Part shown: one piece after another, positions 26,816 through 40,500 of the stretch | Position numbering within the stretch: position 1 is the first letter of the stretch | How the letters are laid out: each line of letters starts with the position of its first letter | Assembly (NCBI RefSeq): GCF_032854445.1 | Contig: NC_088295.1 | Coordinates: 81,576,644 to 81,640,643 of the forward strand | Source: Liolophura sinensis | Lineage: Eukaryota > Mollusca > Polyplacophora > Chitonida > Chitonidae | DNA length: 64,000 nucleotides | Direction: 5' to 3' | The notes under the pieces: generated by a model | The model's database searches: none | Seen by the model: only the letters and a program-made list of their open reading frames with translations | What the model was told of the DNA's origin: nothing | Translations under genes and position numbers: made by a program

Positions 26816-29800
26816 CAGGGAGCAGATGAGACATATGAGAAATAATTTAGATGAGCAAAGTTGTATCAGCAGGGAAAGTCTAAGGTAATAAAATGTTATT
26901 AGCCGAACATGGGGGAATGGTTGGAATGACAATTGCACTTGGCTGACATATGCTCAGGTAATCAGATACAGTCTTACTCTACCTTACCCTGTCAGCTACA
27001 CTAATGTGTAGGCTCTCTATTACAGGTACCATTTCTCATTGTTTTGTTTGATTGACTTATTTTACCTGAAAATATTTTAATTGTGAATATGAAAAATGTG
27101 TGCTATATTAAGGCTTATACCCTTTGAAAAACATAAGTTTAAACAAGTAAAATCTGAGCAGCCAGTGTTAAACAACAGGTCTGTTGGGTGGAACTGTTGA
27201 AGGTAGAGAAGCATAGTAATTACATGTAAGTTTTTCTCTCAGGGATATACAAACATAACATGAGCCAGAGTGTTTATATGTAGCTGAAAGCATCACAGTT
27301 GTACTATTGATCTGATGGCAACACCTGTGACTGGAAATTTTTACTTGTGTAAATCCTTACCCAGACAGGCTTGTGGCAGGTTGACCTGGCCAGATATACA
27401 ACTCCAGATAATGTCAGTAAAACTGCAGGTTATGTGTACAGTAGTACGTTCTGTATGGTGCACATGTGAGGTGACTGATGAAGAGTAAAAACACTTCACA
27501 TATCTTATCATTAAAGTAAAAAGCATGTACATTTACTCTCATAAGTTATACACAATTAGTTCCGCTCGCATGTTAAATTACATATTGATGTATTTAGTTT
27601 GACGGTAGAATTAGTCATGTGAACAACAGGTCAGTTTTAGATCATAGATCTATAACTGATCAATGGTCTTATATCAGAGTGTCATTTCCTGCCAAAAATA
27701 ACTAACTACACAACACATGCCATCATGTGGCAGACAAGTTACTAGCAGTGTTTTATTTATAAAGCTGTCCCTTGTGACATAGTACAGACAGATTTATGGG
27801 AAGTGGGCTCTGGGTTAGTTGCCATTATAGGTGGCCATAAATGCTTTTCTGTCTGGATGAAAGTTCATGAGATGTCATCTTGAAACTGTTGGAATTTTAT
27901 ATTCAGTTTGCTTTTCTATAAGTTTAGATTGGTTTGATGGCCCAACTGCTTCTAGTTGAATAAATACTAAACTGCGACACAAATAGAATGTAACCCTACA
28001 GTATCACATGCTTTCCAAGTTTACATTACCAGTTTGTTCTGTGACACTTAAAGAGTTGTTATGGAAAGAGATTGAAATAGAAGAATATGAGTATGTGTCC
28101 ACTTTGTTTGTACAATTAAACTGTATGGTATAGCTTCATTCAAGATGAAACTAGCACTATGTGGCATTGGCAGAATCTGGATCCCGGACCAGAACTCATT
28201 GCCCTTTAATACATTCTCATCTGCTTTTCTCTGTTGGCTATTCTTGGAGATTATTTCGAGTTTTTGCGTTTGTTGTAAAGGCAAGTAGAGTGGCACCAGT
28301 CTTAATTTGAACAACAACAGCAACAAACCTGGAGTAATTTGTATTATTGAGGCTTAGGCTGTAAACAGTGGAAATGCCCATAACTCATTGGCAGCATGGT
28401 ATTGTTAAGGAAAAATTATATCATTACCTTTAAATTACTTTTTTTTCACTCTTTTTTTTTCCAGGGCTTATTTAAAATTTAAAGATAGCACAGCATGAAA
28501 TATTGACACTGCTTCCAAATATTTCAGACTTTTTCATCCTCTTTCATCGCTTGTTATGACTTAAAGTGTCATGTTTAAGCTTAAAATTTGTGTTTTAGTT
28601 GTCAGTTGACATTTTTGTGGCAGAGACAGGATAAAGGCTTTACAGCTTTTAAATTTACCAGCTGTAGAAGAATGTGACATTTCATTAAGTTTTGTGTGTG
28701 TTTTTTGTGGAGACATGTGGATGTACTTGGGCTGGGTTGAGAGTGGTCCTCATTGGCCTGACATTCCCTGTGGGCTTTCCTAGGGATCTTCTCCTCCAGA
28801 CCAGGGCCGTGACTTGGTTAAAACAAGAGCTGTAAGAGATGGCAGTTAGGGCCATGAAGTGAATTTGTTTGCCAGTGATGTCCTTACATATTGTATTTGG
28901 GTTCCTCTAGTGGCTGGGGTTAGTCCTATACATATCTGAAGGGCGCTAGGGGGTCAGACTATAAACACAGTTCCTCCATGTGAGAGTGGGACAGCTTTGA
29001 GTGCTGTGTCACTGTTTAAGGCCTGGTGATCAGTGGTCATTAATCACTGGCCATGATCAGGCTGATCACTTTGTGGCTCAGCTTGTGTACCCAGGCTTAA
29101 GTGGCTGCACACAGCTGACAGCCTTGTGTAAAACGGCTATGGCTCATTACACAACTAGCTTTTCTGGGGGATCGTTTACAGTGATCTAAATTGGCTATCA
29201 CAGCCTTGCCAAGAAGGTCGCTCCTCACGGGATTTTGTCATTAAGCCCCCAGTACTCCAGAAATGCTTGTCCTAGTCTGCTTTGGGTATGCTGTACATGT
29301 ACATGCATGGATGCCAGTGCAGAGTTGATAGCAATTAAGGCCAATAAAAATTATTTTAAAGTAAAAGTGGGAATGTTTTTAGGTCTTAATCATAAAAATT
29401 TCAGGTGATGAACAGAAAGCCAACTAAGACGAGCAAAAGACATTGCTGGTTCTTGTGGCTACATTCACTGGTTAACAGTGATCCCAAGAGGACAGAAATT
29501 GCAATTCCAGAACCAACAATTATACTTGTCCAATTACAATCACTTAATCTGGCTTGTCCAATTTATTTTATCACCATTAATCATGCCTGGTGACGAGTTC
29601 TTGATTGGTGTCCCACTGGGTGATAGTGGGTCTGATCACAGTTATGAAGGGCTGGAGGAGAAATGAAGGCAATGTTTAGTCAGCATACATATACATATCC
29701 ACAGAATACTTGGCCAGTCAAAGTCTTGTTACCAGAGCTGGTTATAATACAGCTATATGCACTGTATTTGTCATAGTAAAGAAAACATCATAATTTGATC

Positions 29801-30393
29801 TTGGAACATTGAATAAGTGTGTACTTATGAGCCCATTTTCCTGAAATTTTCACTTTTCACTTTTATAAATTTTCTTAAGTCCTCTACTGGTTTTTAGCAC
29901 AGGTCCATCATGGAGTGTCTCTCAAATAAACCTCACTGGAAGACTACATAAGTATAAAGTTAAGTTGCCTAAGCAAAACACTTTTGCTTAAGCAAGAAAA
30001 CTTCATTCATTAAAGAGGTTACTAAGGTGTATGAAAATGATTGAGGTGCATATAGAATGGTTACATTTTTTTCACTCACTTGTTCAGTTTCAGTTGGTGA
30101 AATTGTCTGTAAGATTTGAGACTGTGATATATATTTTCAGAGATGCCATGTTTTTTTCCACATAAGTATTGTGTAAACTGTTTTATTGTGGTTTAAATGA
30201 TTGTGTAAAATTAGAACAGAACGTGAAAGCTAAATATATTTTGAGCATGAAACATATATAACAAATAGTGATGTATTATGTACGTGTAGACATACTTAAT
30301 ATGTGGTGAGTCAAGTAAATATTTTAGCTATTTTCCTTTAAAGGGATATCACTGATTGTGTGTATGGAATTTGATCTTTGAATTACCGTTACA

Positions 30394-30421
30394 AATTTAG
30401 GTTGGTCAAATTTAGGTTGGT
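30394..30421 (+). repeat. Short tandem duplication (AAATTTAGGTTGGTC x 2)
   Basis: The 15-mer AAATTTAGGTTGGTC occurs twice back to back, give or take a base at the outer ends. It is probably replication slippage; no function is implied. Confidence 0.7.
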
Positions 30422-31904
30422 CGGCTGGTTAATAACCCATGTGTCAGGTCTGCCCATCATTTAGGTGGTTAAAACATAGTTTTGTATATTGTAGACCTAA
30501 GGTAGGGCTGAGACTGGAGAACACAATATGGCCAGAATTAGGGCGTTGCTTCCTCTGATAGGTTTGAGGTGGGCTGTTCAAACAGGAAATGTCAATTCTT
30601 GCCCCTGATAGGGGATTTAATACCCATTGTTCATTGTCACACAGGGCTTTTTCTGCTCCCGATATAACTAGATCTAACATCCCAAGTCTGTGGTAAATTC
30701 ATCCATCAGCTACATGCGTTTCAGAATTCACAAACTAGCCACAGGAATGTGGAGAAAAACATACAGCTGAAAGCAAATGCGATAAGAGTTAAGTGTTGTC
30801 AGTCTGTGAAAGTTTTCACCAAAAACACACTTGTTATTTTCTCGGGTTGAGGTAAATAGTACATCTTTTGTGAGTGAACTTTAGCAACTTACTTTGACTA
30901 TTGCTCCAAATTAAGGTCAATTATGCGCAAAGGTATGTTTTTTTCTGAAATTCATAATTACAATAGTTTTGTAGAAGCTGTGGTTATGTGTCCACATTAC
31001 TTTAAAGTAAAAAGTGGAACCATACTGGTCCACATATGTCCTGTATGAAGTTTGCTTAAACATCTCCTGTGTTACTGTGGTCATGCTACTGGTACATTTG
31101 GTGAATTGTATTATGGCTAAATAAAACTCTACATCCCCCCTGTGACAGGCGTCCTTCAAACAGGATGTCAGTTGAAACCAATTCAGGCCACAAGAATACA
31201 GCTTTAGGATGTTGGAGGCAAACCATGTACAAGCCGTTCCCACAGGATGTATGATCAAACCACTGAATGTAAATATAATGATGATGAAAGGTACGGAATG
31301 AGGAAGTTCTGAATCTGAGGTTGAATGAAATTCCTGAATGTTCTGTATTTGAGAATGGTATACATGTACACCAGGGTACTGAATGTTGCTCTATCACATA
31401 TCTGATTGTAACAGTTCAGTACACATAACCTGTATTCACAGAGATCACTCTCACTCTATATCATGTCTGTGATATGGTTCTTTGATAAAGGCCATGCAAG
31501 AGTTATTTTGATATGGGGCATGAATTCTCTGTACTCTCTCCAGATATTCAAATAGGAAATAAGCACCAAACCAGTCATAATCCTGATAACTTTATTTTCT
31601 TGGTCCAATGTTCTGTGATCTTGTTACAATTTGCGGATTCCTGACATGCACATGATGGGGAACGTACGTTTACAAATCAGGATATTTCCTCACTGGACAC
31701 AGGGCTCTCAGGCCCCTTGCTGAATGGTAAAAAGGAGTTGCCAACACTCTGAAGGCCATTTAGGTGGCTATTTGGAGGTTGCTTGCCTAAATTCCATCCA
31801 TATGGCATGTAAGCTCTGCTTAAGGGTAAAGTTTGTCAGTTTGTTGCCAAAGGTTGGTGGTTTACTCCAAGCACTCCAGTTTGATACATCACACCATGAA
31901 AGCG

Positions 31905-31970
31905 ACCATCATTATATTAATGAAATATTCTTCAGTACAGGATTAAATGCCAATCAACCAATAAAATTTT
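31905..31970 (+). mobile_element. SINE 3' tail fragment
   Basis: TGAAATATTCTTCAGTACAG followed by GATTAAATGCCAATCAACCA and ATAAAA matches the 3' end of the SINE at 53602-53862 (TGAAATATTCTTCAGTACGG, then TGTAAAACACCAATCAAATA), including the A/T-rich terminus. The 5' part is not recognisable, consistent with 5' truncation or decay. Confidence 0.65.
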
Positions 31971-34900
31971 TTTATGCTAATTATGGTATGCAGTATTTTA
32001 TGAGAACAATGTGTTATTATCATTGGCAACATTTGATTGCCTTTTTTTATGTACACATGCGTGCCGAACATTTTTATGTTTGGTGAAAATCCCTCTGTTT
32101 ATTGAATATGATTGGTATAATTACTGGGTGTGATATTGATTCTCATTATCACATCACATCAACTCATGGACTCACAGAAAGAGCTTGGACTTTGGCTATT
32201 AAAGTAGACATTCTAATAAATTTTATGAGCAGATGACTAATACAATTAGGTGCATATTACCTAAATATATATTGAAACTTGAGACTGGAAGCAGGATGAT
32301 TGCTCAAAGATAAAGTAGTTACTGTAGTGGCTATTAGGTGAAGTCATCACAGACAAGTTTCCCCGTTAGTGTCAGCCTGGATTGATGAGCTCATTAAGCT
32401 AATAGAAATGGAATTCAGTTTGTTTTTGCAGCGTCATTTTGCCAGTGGTTTTCCTATTTAGCACCCAACCACAAATGTTTTTAAGCCGACTTATGCATTG
32501 CATCACAGTATGTAGACATACATTATGTTTATCATCGGAACATGTGCATGCATGTTTGACATAACAGGTGCTTATCTGTCTCAGCCTGAAAGAATGTTAC
32601 AGGTTCAAGTCGCTAAGACTAATCAGAAATCCTCCAAGCATTCAGCACAGTTTTCTATTTGCATCCCGAGCTACTGACAAAGACATGTAATGTTTATTTG
32701 TGTTAGGCCTCTGAAATCAGATCAGAAATATTAGCCTTCTTTTCCTGCACCTCTGATTAAATAACCACCCTTCCAGTGACCTGCTGTATACTATTGTAAG
32801 AGGGCTAAATATTTTATAAGTACATGTAGGTTTTAATCATTATTCCCACAAATTGTTCATGAATGAGAAGATTCGTAATGTGAAAATATCCTGCAGAATC
32901 ATGTGGGGAAGTAGAATGCATGTACATGTAGAATGTAGTTTTAGCATCCACAGCCCATGCATAAAGTAATGAATAAGGCTGATCAGTGCCAGTCTGGTAT
33001 TGCACGGTCATTATACAAATGATGATAAGCATCGATGTATGGCAATCAATACTTGGCAGGACATCAATTCTTTATTGCAAACATTGGTGGTTGTACATGT
33101 AAACCATTGATCATGTTTTACTCTGGTCTGTAAGCTCGCCTTCTTTACATACAACATTTTTCAATTTCACATGAACAACATTTTTTAAACATATTCATAA
33201 GTATTAAGTAGTGTAGAACGTGTTGCTATTAGAAATGCTACTAAATACCTGATTTGTCTCCTAATAATCTTAGCCAAAGACCCAGTGTTGTTGCCGTGCT
33301 GTATGTAAATGTGACAGAGGAAGATTTATGTGGCAGTTAGCTTATGTGACCTGCCTGAGGTGTTAAGTATTCTTGAAGTTGAACTGTCATTATGTTATTT
33401 CACTTCGAATACGTTCACAAAAATGTTAATCAAGTTCTGTCATTGATGTGGAAAAGAAATATCTGTTCAGCTGGTGATTGTGTCTGTGTTTGATACAAGT
33501 GATTTCTCTTACCTAAATGTTGAGATTAAGGTATATTTTCTTTCTTCAATTTTTTTTTCTGTTTTCTGTTGTAGAATTTGTACATTAGCACGTAACACCT
33601 GATACTGTTAAGCACATGAAGATGTTTTTTGTATCGTGTGATTGGCTGCTGGCCCCTTGCAGACAACTCTGAATGAAAACAGCTAGTATTACTGTAGGAA
33701 GCCTGACACTCAGTTATTTCATCTGAACAATTTGATAGTAAAAGTGGACAAGTAAAAATAGCTGACTAACTCCTGGTAGTGTGGAGAACAATGTAAGGAA
33801 TTTAACCCAGCTTCTGTGACAGTGTGGACAAACATAGGCGTTACCCTGATCGTTAATGTACCTGTATACAGTTGTGAACAGTCAATACAAACTGGACTAA
33901 TCATTACAGGCTCCTTACTCTTTTATAAAAGTTAAGCTAAAGCATTAGCATAATTACTGCTGTACATTTTCCTGCTGACAACCAGAGACATTGGAAGTAC
34001 TTCTTAAGGTTTTATGCAAATAGCTGTTTATTTGAAAGTTTCTAGGCTTTTGTTCATGTGCAAGTTTGTAAGCGTCTGTAAGAGCTTGTAAAAGCAGTGG
34101 TACATGTCCGTGAAAATTCCTAGGGAAAAAATCAACTTAAGATCTAAGAATGTAGAGATTTCATCCTTCCAAGATTCTTTTCCTTGTTTTTAATGGTTTA
34201 ATCTGAGCCAAACTTTTGTTGCAGACACAAAAATTTGTGCTGTCATCTTGTAAAGTCATTTTTCAGGCTTTTCGCTGAAAAAAAATGCACTTGATGCCCC
34301 TTTTTGTTCTTTCTGTTCTTCCAAGTCCATACATAATTGTTTTCCTGTAGGACCAGTGCTGTTACAGTCAGCTGGAACATGCACCTCAGAACAGTTATCT
34401 GTAATTGCAGAGAGAAAAAATAATCTGTGTACTTTGTCATGGTTGTGTCATGGACCTCGCTATTAATTAATCTTCCAGCCACTAAGAAATTGATCCTATG
34501 TTTTGTTATGAATTGCTTTGTATGTTGCAAGCATACAAAACTCATATCGCAAACACTGTACATGTGTTTTACACTCAGGAGTTATGTCCCTTTTTTAGGG
34601 ACACCTGACAAAGAGCTGAACGAACCGTGTACACTATACAGAGTTATCCAAGAATTTTTTAAAGAGTTATTTCTCCTGCATAGTTGCCTAAGATTCAAGT
34701 TGGCCTAAACATTTCATAATATTTACTCTTTCATATGGCCATCAGTACAATTTATCTCCTACTTGTGGAATAGTAATGTACATGTATGATTCTTTTTAAA
34801 GCATATAATTTTCAAGAAAATTCATGTTAATTGTGAAATCAAACATTGGATTTTGAGTCTGCTTTTTGAGGCATTTTTGTACATGTTTGTTTGGAATGAT

Positions 34901-37430
34901 GCAGGTTGAAAATTTAGTTACAAAAAATTTTGAGAAAAGCATGGAAGTGGTGAAAATATAGAATAGACTTAAAATTCACTTTGGTGAGAAAACTATTATT
35001 GCAACAGATAGATGTTCGTGGGAGATGTTGGCCTTAGGAGCATCAGGTATTCAATACATGTAACATTTCTCATTAAGGTGCTCAGGTAGCCTGTTAATCT
35101 TGTAACACCTGCATTATAAAGGTGATGGGAGTTACGTTAACGACACAAAGCCATCTCTATTGAAGCTAATCTACATCTCATTAATAAGTGCACTTGCAAA
35201 TGGCTTCTGGCCTTAGATTTATCAGCCTTACAATCTGATTTATAACAATTGAAATGCAGTTATCTCTTGATAATTTACAACGGAAACACCAATTAAGATT
35301 TCTAAATGACATCTGCTGGCAAGTAGAAGATTGAAAGTTGTTGAGTGGGCAGAAAAGTTATGTTTTTATCAGTGCTGTGTTTTGTATTTTTTTCTAATAC
35401 ATGTAGTTTAGTTTCTTACAAATTTCATAAATATGCTGATGGACATAACAGTTATAAGCTCTTACACCTTAATACTTATGCCTAGATAACAGAATGTGTA
35501 AATGAAGAAGCTACTGAGTAATAATTTAGTTGGAACACCTTCCATGCACCTTAGTACTTATGTATGCTGCTGTTAATTTTTTGTTAATAAAGTCATATTC
35601 TGAGACTTATGAGAGCTATCTAATATCTAATGTAGTCTCTCGTGTAATCAACCATGATGCAGCCTTTGAAAGAAGCCTTCTGCTGGGCATGAATATAGCT
35701 TTACATTAGGAGGACTCGTTATGAGGTATCTTCTCTCACCAGGTCCTGCTCGTTTATTTAACCTTTAAATCAGAGCTGTCAGTATCCTTGAATGAGGTAT
35801 TGGGCAACATTCCAAAGAGTAAATACAGTTATTGTGAAGTTTATAAGTTTGTAAACCTATTTTAGGTGTACATAAGCCTTATTTACGTGTTACAAATGAA
35901 TTGTTTTCAAAACTAGGTATTTAAATGCAGAAAGGTTGAAGAAGTCACATATTATATAAGCATATTTGTATTTCATTGTGGAATTTCACATTTAGATCTG
36001 TCAATTTCTAAGCTGTAGCTGTTTGTAGAAACCAGCTGATCTGTCAAATACTTTAGTAGATCTTTGCACACATTGAAAGGGGTTAAAAAACGGCATGGAC
36101 AACATTGAAATGCTGTCTTCCGTTTGGCTTTGTATGAATATGGCTGTAGGATTTGGTCGTGTTTATTCTAAGCTATGTTTCTCAGCGATGTGGAATAATG
36201 CTGCAGGAGTCAGAATGAGCCATACCTCGGCTGACAGTGACATTCAGTAGAACTGTGCTAATCTCCTGTCAGTGCTGATCACTATAGACACAGGCTGTCG
36301 CTTAGTCCAGCAGGCCAGCTCATCAGCACTCCAGATTCCCAACACACCGGATATGCTGGAGACACAATAAACACTACATCTTCACAGGTGGGCTATCAGA
36401 AATGTGCGTTTTGTCATGTATTTGCCTTATGATTTATTTCTGATAATATTTGTGTCCATGTGTCGATCTGAATGGCAGTTTACATGTAGTGGTGTAGGCT
36501 TGTGGTCAGTATTAATGCTCATTGTTTTTATTATGTAGTGGCCAATACATGGCATGTGTGGTTTTACTTTCATTCAGGTGTATTAATTGCAGTTGTTATT
36601 TTAGTATGAAGATTTAGTTGAAAATATGGGCAGAGTGAGTTCTGATGTAAAAGCCTTGTATTTATGTCTGGAGGGGAAAGCTTGTATTGTGTGGAAGAGG
36701 ACAGAACTATAATAAGATACAATCCAGCAGTGATCCCAGCATGTGGGACTTAGCCTCCGGCAGAGTGAAATACAATAGCCAGGTCGTTATATAGTCAGTC
36801 AGCGGGTGTTAGGTGGTCGTCACAGTCAGACAGGTAGATAGAGATTTACAGCAGACACACCTTCCCCCAGAAGGGCAGGGAGTGACCAGTATACATATCT
36901 CTATTTCACTGACAAGTTCAACTGTAGGTAGCTCAATACAACATGGCTACCTAATACCAGGGATTGTTACCAAAGTGTCTCACCTGTGTAACAGCTTGAA
37001 CATATCAACTTATGGTATTACAGGTAGGAACAATTTCTTTCCTTTAATTGTTCAGTGTTTTCAGGGGTTTTTTGCCTTTGTCCAGGCAGTAAGCCTTTGA
37101 TTCTACATGATGTTACATGATACACTATGTCATTTTTCTGCAAGCAGTGCATTGTGCAGTGGAAGGCACACACACAGGCATTTAGATTGTAAGATGGGTC
37201 TGACCACATTCCTGTACCTGTGCAGTTTTTATCTTGGGGTCTATCCTGTACCTAATATTTATAATACAGGTATCCATTACCTTGGTCAGTATTTTTTCAA
37301 AGATGAAGTATATTAACATGTGACTTAATTAAATCATTGGTCATGGAACAAAATTGCTGAATAGTTAATACTTGTTACAGTCGATCCATTTTGAAGTTAC
37401 CTCTGTACCAACATTAAGCCGCAGTCAGTA

Positions 37431-37520
37431 GTTGATCACCTATAGACATATGCACCACCAGAAGGAGAAGACTTAGTTGATCACCTATAGACATATGCAC
37501 CACCAGAAGGAGAAGACTTA
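37431..37520 (+). repeat. Perfect tandem duplication, 2 x 45 bp
   Basis: The 45-bp unit starting GTTGATCACCTATAGACATA and ending AGACTTA is present twice with no mismatch (37431-37475 and 37476-37520). Perfect identity inside a diverging intron suggests a recent duplication, or an assembly artefact. Confidence 0.95.
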
Positions 37521-40500
37521 TTTAAAGCTGAATTTACAGACACTCATTTATCATCAGTTCACTAAGTTCAGCTGTCACCTGTCTTTTATGATAAGGTCAG
37601 AGTGTGACTTTCTATTGCTGGACATGTCTATATATAGTAGGTGCTCACCCTAGAGAGATACTATAAACTGTGCATCTGTAAAGGTCTTTCACAGAATACT
37701 TGAGAGATATGGGACAGGATGTTACATCCTTGTGTGTTAAAACCCCGGATCAAGAATGATCGCAAAGTTGCCTTACACACAAGTCAAACTTCAAAACAAA
37801 AAAAATGTAACTTATTGTGACCTTAAGAAGTTTTATTTTAGGAAGTAAGAGTTTTCTTAGGTGTAAATGAAAGATCAGAAATAATACTTCAAGTAAAGAC
37901 AAACTCTGATCTCAGAAAGCACAGCACTGTGTACATTTAACTCGGGTTTCCTGAACATTTTAAGCACAATAACATGAGGTGGTCGCTTCATTGGTGAATC
38001 TCTATACATTACCAAATTCTTGACCTTCACATCTTGTATATTAGAATCCAAGTTAAGGTAAATATTTAAGTCTTTTATATACTGGATTGAAGCTTTACAT
38101 TCATGTATCTCCTACAGGTGAACTGTATAGTAGCCTTGCTGCCAAATCCAAATTGGTATTTTGAATTCAAATGCAACAATCGTTTCTTGTCTTTTGTTTG
38201 CATCTATGCCTTTCCCCAGCATGATTGAAGCATTCATAGCTGCACAATAAAACTGCATAATTACATGGTGATAGTGAAATATTTATCCGTTTAAAAAGAG
38301 CATCTAGTGCAGCCATTTATTTTATTGTTAATGACAATGAAATGTGTACAGTATTAATGGCATGTGTTTTTCTGTAATTAGAAAGCTACATGTACTTTAT
38401 TGCCATCTGTTGATTTTTTTAAATCATCATTTACATAATACTTTGTGGTGAAGGTGTTAACGGCAATTGATTTTCTGTCAGAGTCAAGGAGGTTTTATCA
38501 GGAAATGAGATAAAAATGAAGTCATAACATGGAGCTGAGCGTAATAATTATCGCGTGGTGCAATTTGTAGTTTTGAGGTAAAGTGTATGAGAATTGGGGA
38601 ATTAGCTCTGGTGCACAGTGGTTATTACAACATGGTGGGAGGGCCATGCCATTGTGCCAGCCTGTGGGAGGCTCTCATTTGATCTCAACAAGTACTAGTG
38701 CTGAATTAGAACCACTTTTCAGTCCAATAGCTACATGTATAGCCTGTAGTGTCAAAGACCATACAGCAGACTGCCTGGGGAGAAGAGGGACATTTATGAT
38801 GTCACAAGTTCTGACAAGTAGATGTAATCAGCCCTGAAAACAGTACAGCTGACACTTATAGTGCACCTGGGGGACTAGGCTAGACAGAGAGAGGTGTAGT
38901 GTTTATACATATCAACACAGACTGAGAGCAGTGCTCAAATGGTCAGTGGTTTCTTGAGACCAGTGGCAGACATTGTGGTAAATACAAGGACTTTTGCCTA
39001 GACCACAGACTAATGTTAGTATTACATGTTACTGTGTTGTGAGCAATTACAAATTCACCTGGGAGGAGCTGAGTATTGTATGAGGAATTACCTGTCAGCT
39101 TTGGAGTTGCTAGCTTGGAATACTTGGCAGGGCCATTGTGGTTATAGGCAATGTAGTCAAATGTTTTACAGTGTTTTGTGGTAGTGGTGGCGATACCTGA
39201 TACCTGTGAAGGTAGGGGATGATGATTTGCTGTCCCTGTCCCAGATACAGGTGAAGACAGTTAAGCACTGTGTGGCTATCTTATACCAGATACTCTCTAT
39301 TTACCTGTGTGACCCTTAACACCCCCCATCCCTCCCCCCACGGCTTAGGCTGATGCTGAGGACTGACAGTAACACATCAATCAGAATCTGTATCAATGAA
39401 CCTGAGGGAAACTTCTGACCTGTCAGTGCCAACTTTGTGCCTCTGGTAAATGACCATCCATTAGAATATCATCAAGCAGGTAAAACAGTTTATTCTATTT
39501 AGTAATTAAAGGTGAAATATGCAAATATAATATGTTTAAATTTACATTGTCTGGAAGTATTGTCTTGTGAAAAACATATTCAAAACCTGCAAAGTTTAAT
39601 GCTTTGACATAGTTACATGAGATGTAAGATATTGACAGGCAGAACGTGGTATTCAGGATTTATATAAAGGTCTGAATTCTTCTTCATGTAGACCTAAGCT
39701 GTAGTCTTCTTGGCATTAATTTCAGAAAGATTTGAAATCATATAGCAGTTGTATATTCCTTCTTTGTTGTTGGATTTTCTTTTGGATTTGCCAGAACAAT
39801 CTTACAGATTTTGCATGTGCAGGGAGTAAAATTTTTTTTCAACTTTTTTCTGGTTGCTGGTTGTGTAACAGGTTTTTTGACTGTTGTGTATTTCAGCCAA
39901 CCAAGTGTAACTTTATATATGAATGTGTCACCTTTGTAAGAGGCTTGGCCTGCTCAGGTGCATGACTGAATTTTCAGTGGTAGTAAACGTGTGCACTCAA
40001 CGGCTGTAGTACCTTGTCAGTTGGACAGGTATGAATGGTGTATGAATTGCAGTGCAATAGGGGAGTTGTTGAATGGGTGGAGTTTAACAATAGGTAGACT
40101 GCTAAGTACCCTGTGAACTCCACTAGCTCTTTATCACAATCTCTGATCATAAACTTTGTGGGCTGGTCCTTTTAGTAAAGAACAAATAGCTGGGTGGCTG
40201 GAGGGCCATTTTGTCAGTCCTGCTAGCAAGCCTCCCTTAGGCCCTTGTGTTAAGGTGAGGGAGCATGCTGTTAGAACTGCCTTTACCTGGTTCATGGGCC
40301 CCCACAGGTATTGGCCTAGATCCTGCACAGCCCACATTCCAGTCCTCGGCTCAGGTACATGTCCACAGGCCTGTGATATCCCTGTGTCCTTCTCACACGG
40401 CCATTCTGTCATGCGTATGATTTATGCCTGCAGAGTTAAATGAACTTTTTTAGGCGGTCAAGTTTTGGATTTTATAGCGAACATTCCTTCCAGACTGCTG

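Noticed and set aside
36869-37023. Possible cassette exon: acceptor CTTCCCCCAG, donor GTAGGA, phase 1 on both sides, open frame including GVTSIHISISLTSS
   Set aside because: The phase fit is attractive, but the donor is weak, the peptide is low-complexity Ser/Ile/Thr and nothing else supports it.
40134-40443. Overlapping frames on both strands (92 and 95 codons)
   Set aside because: No known domain or coherent splice borders; kept only as a remark in the intron entry.
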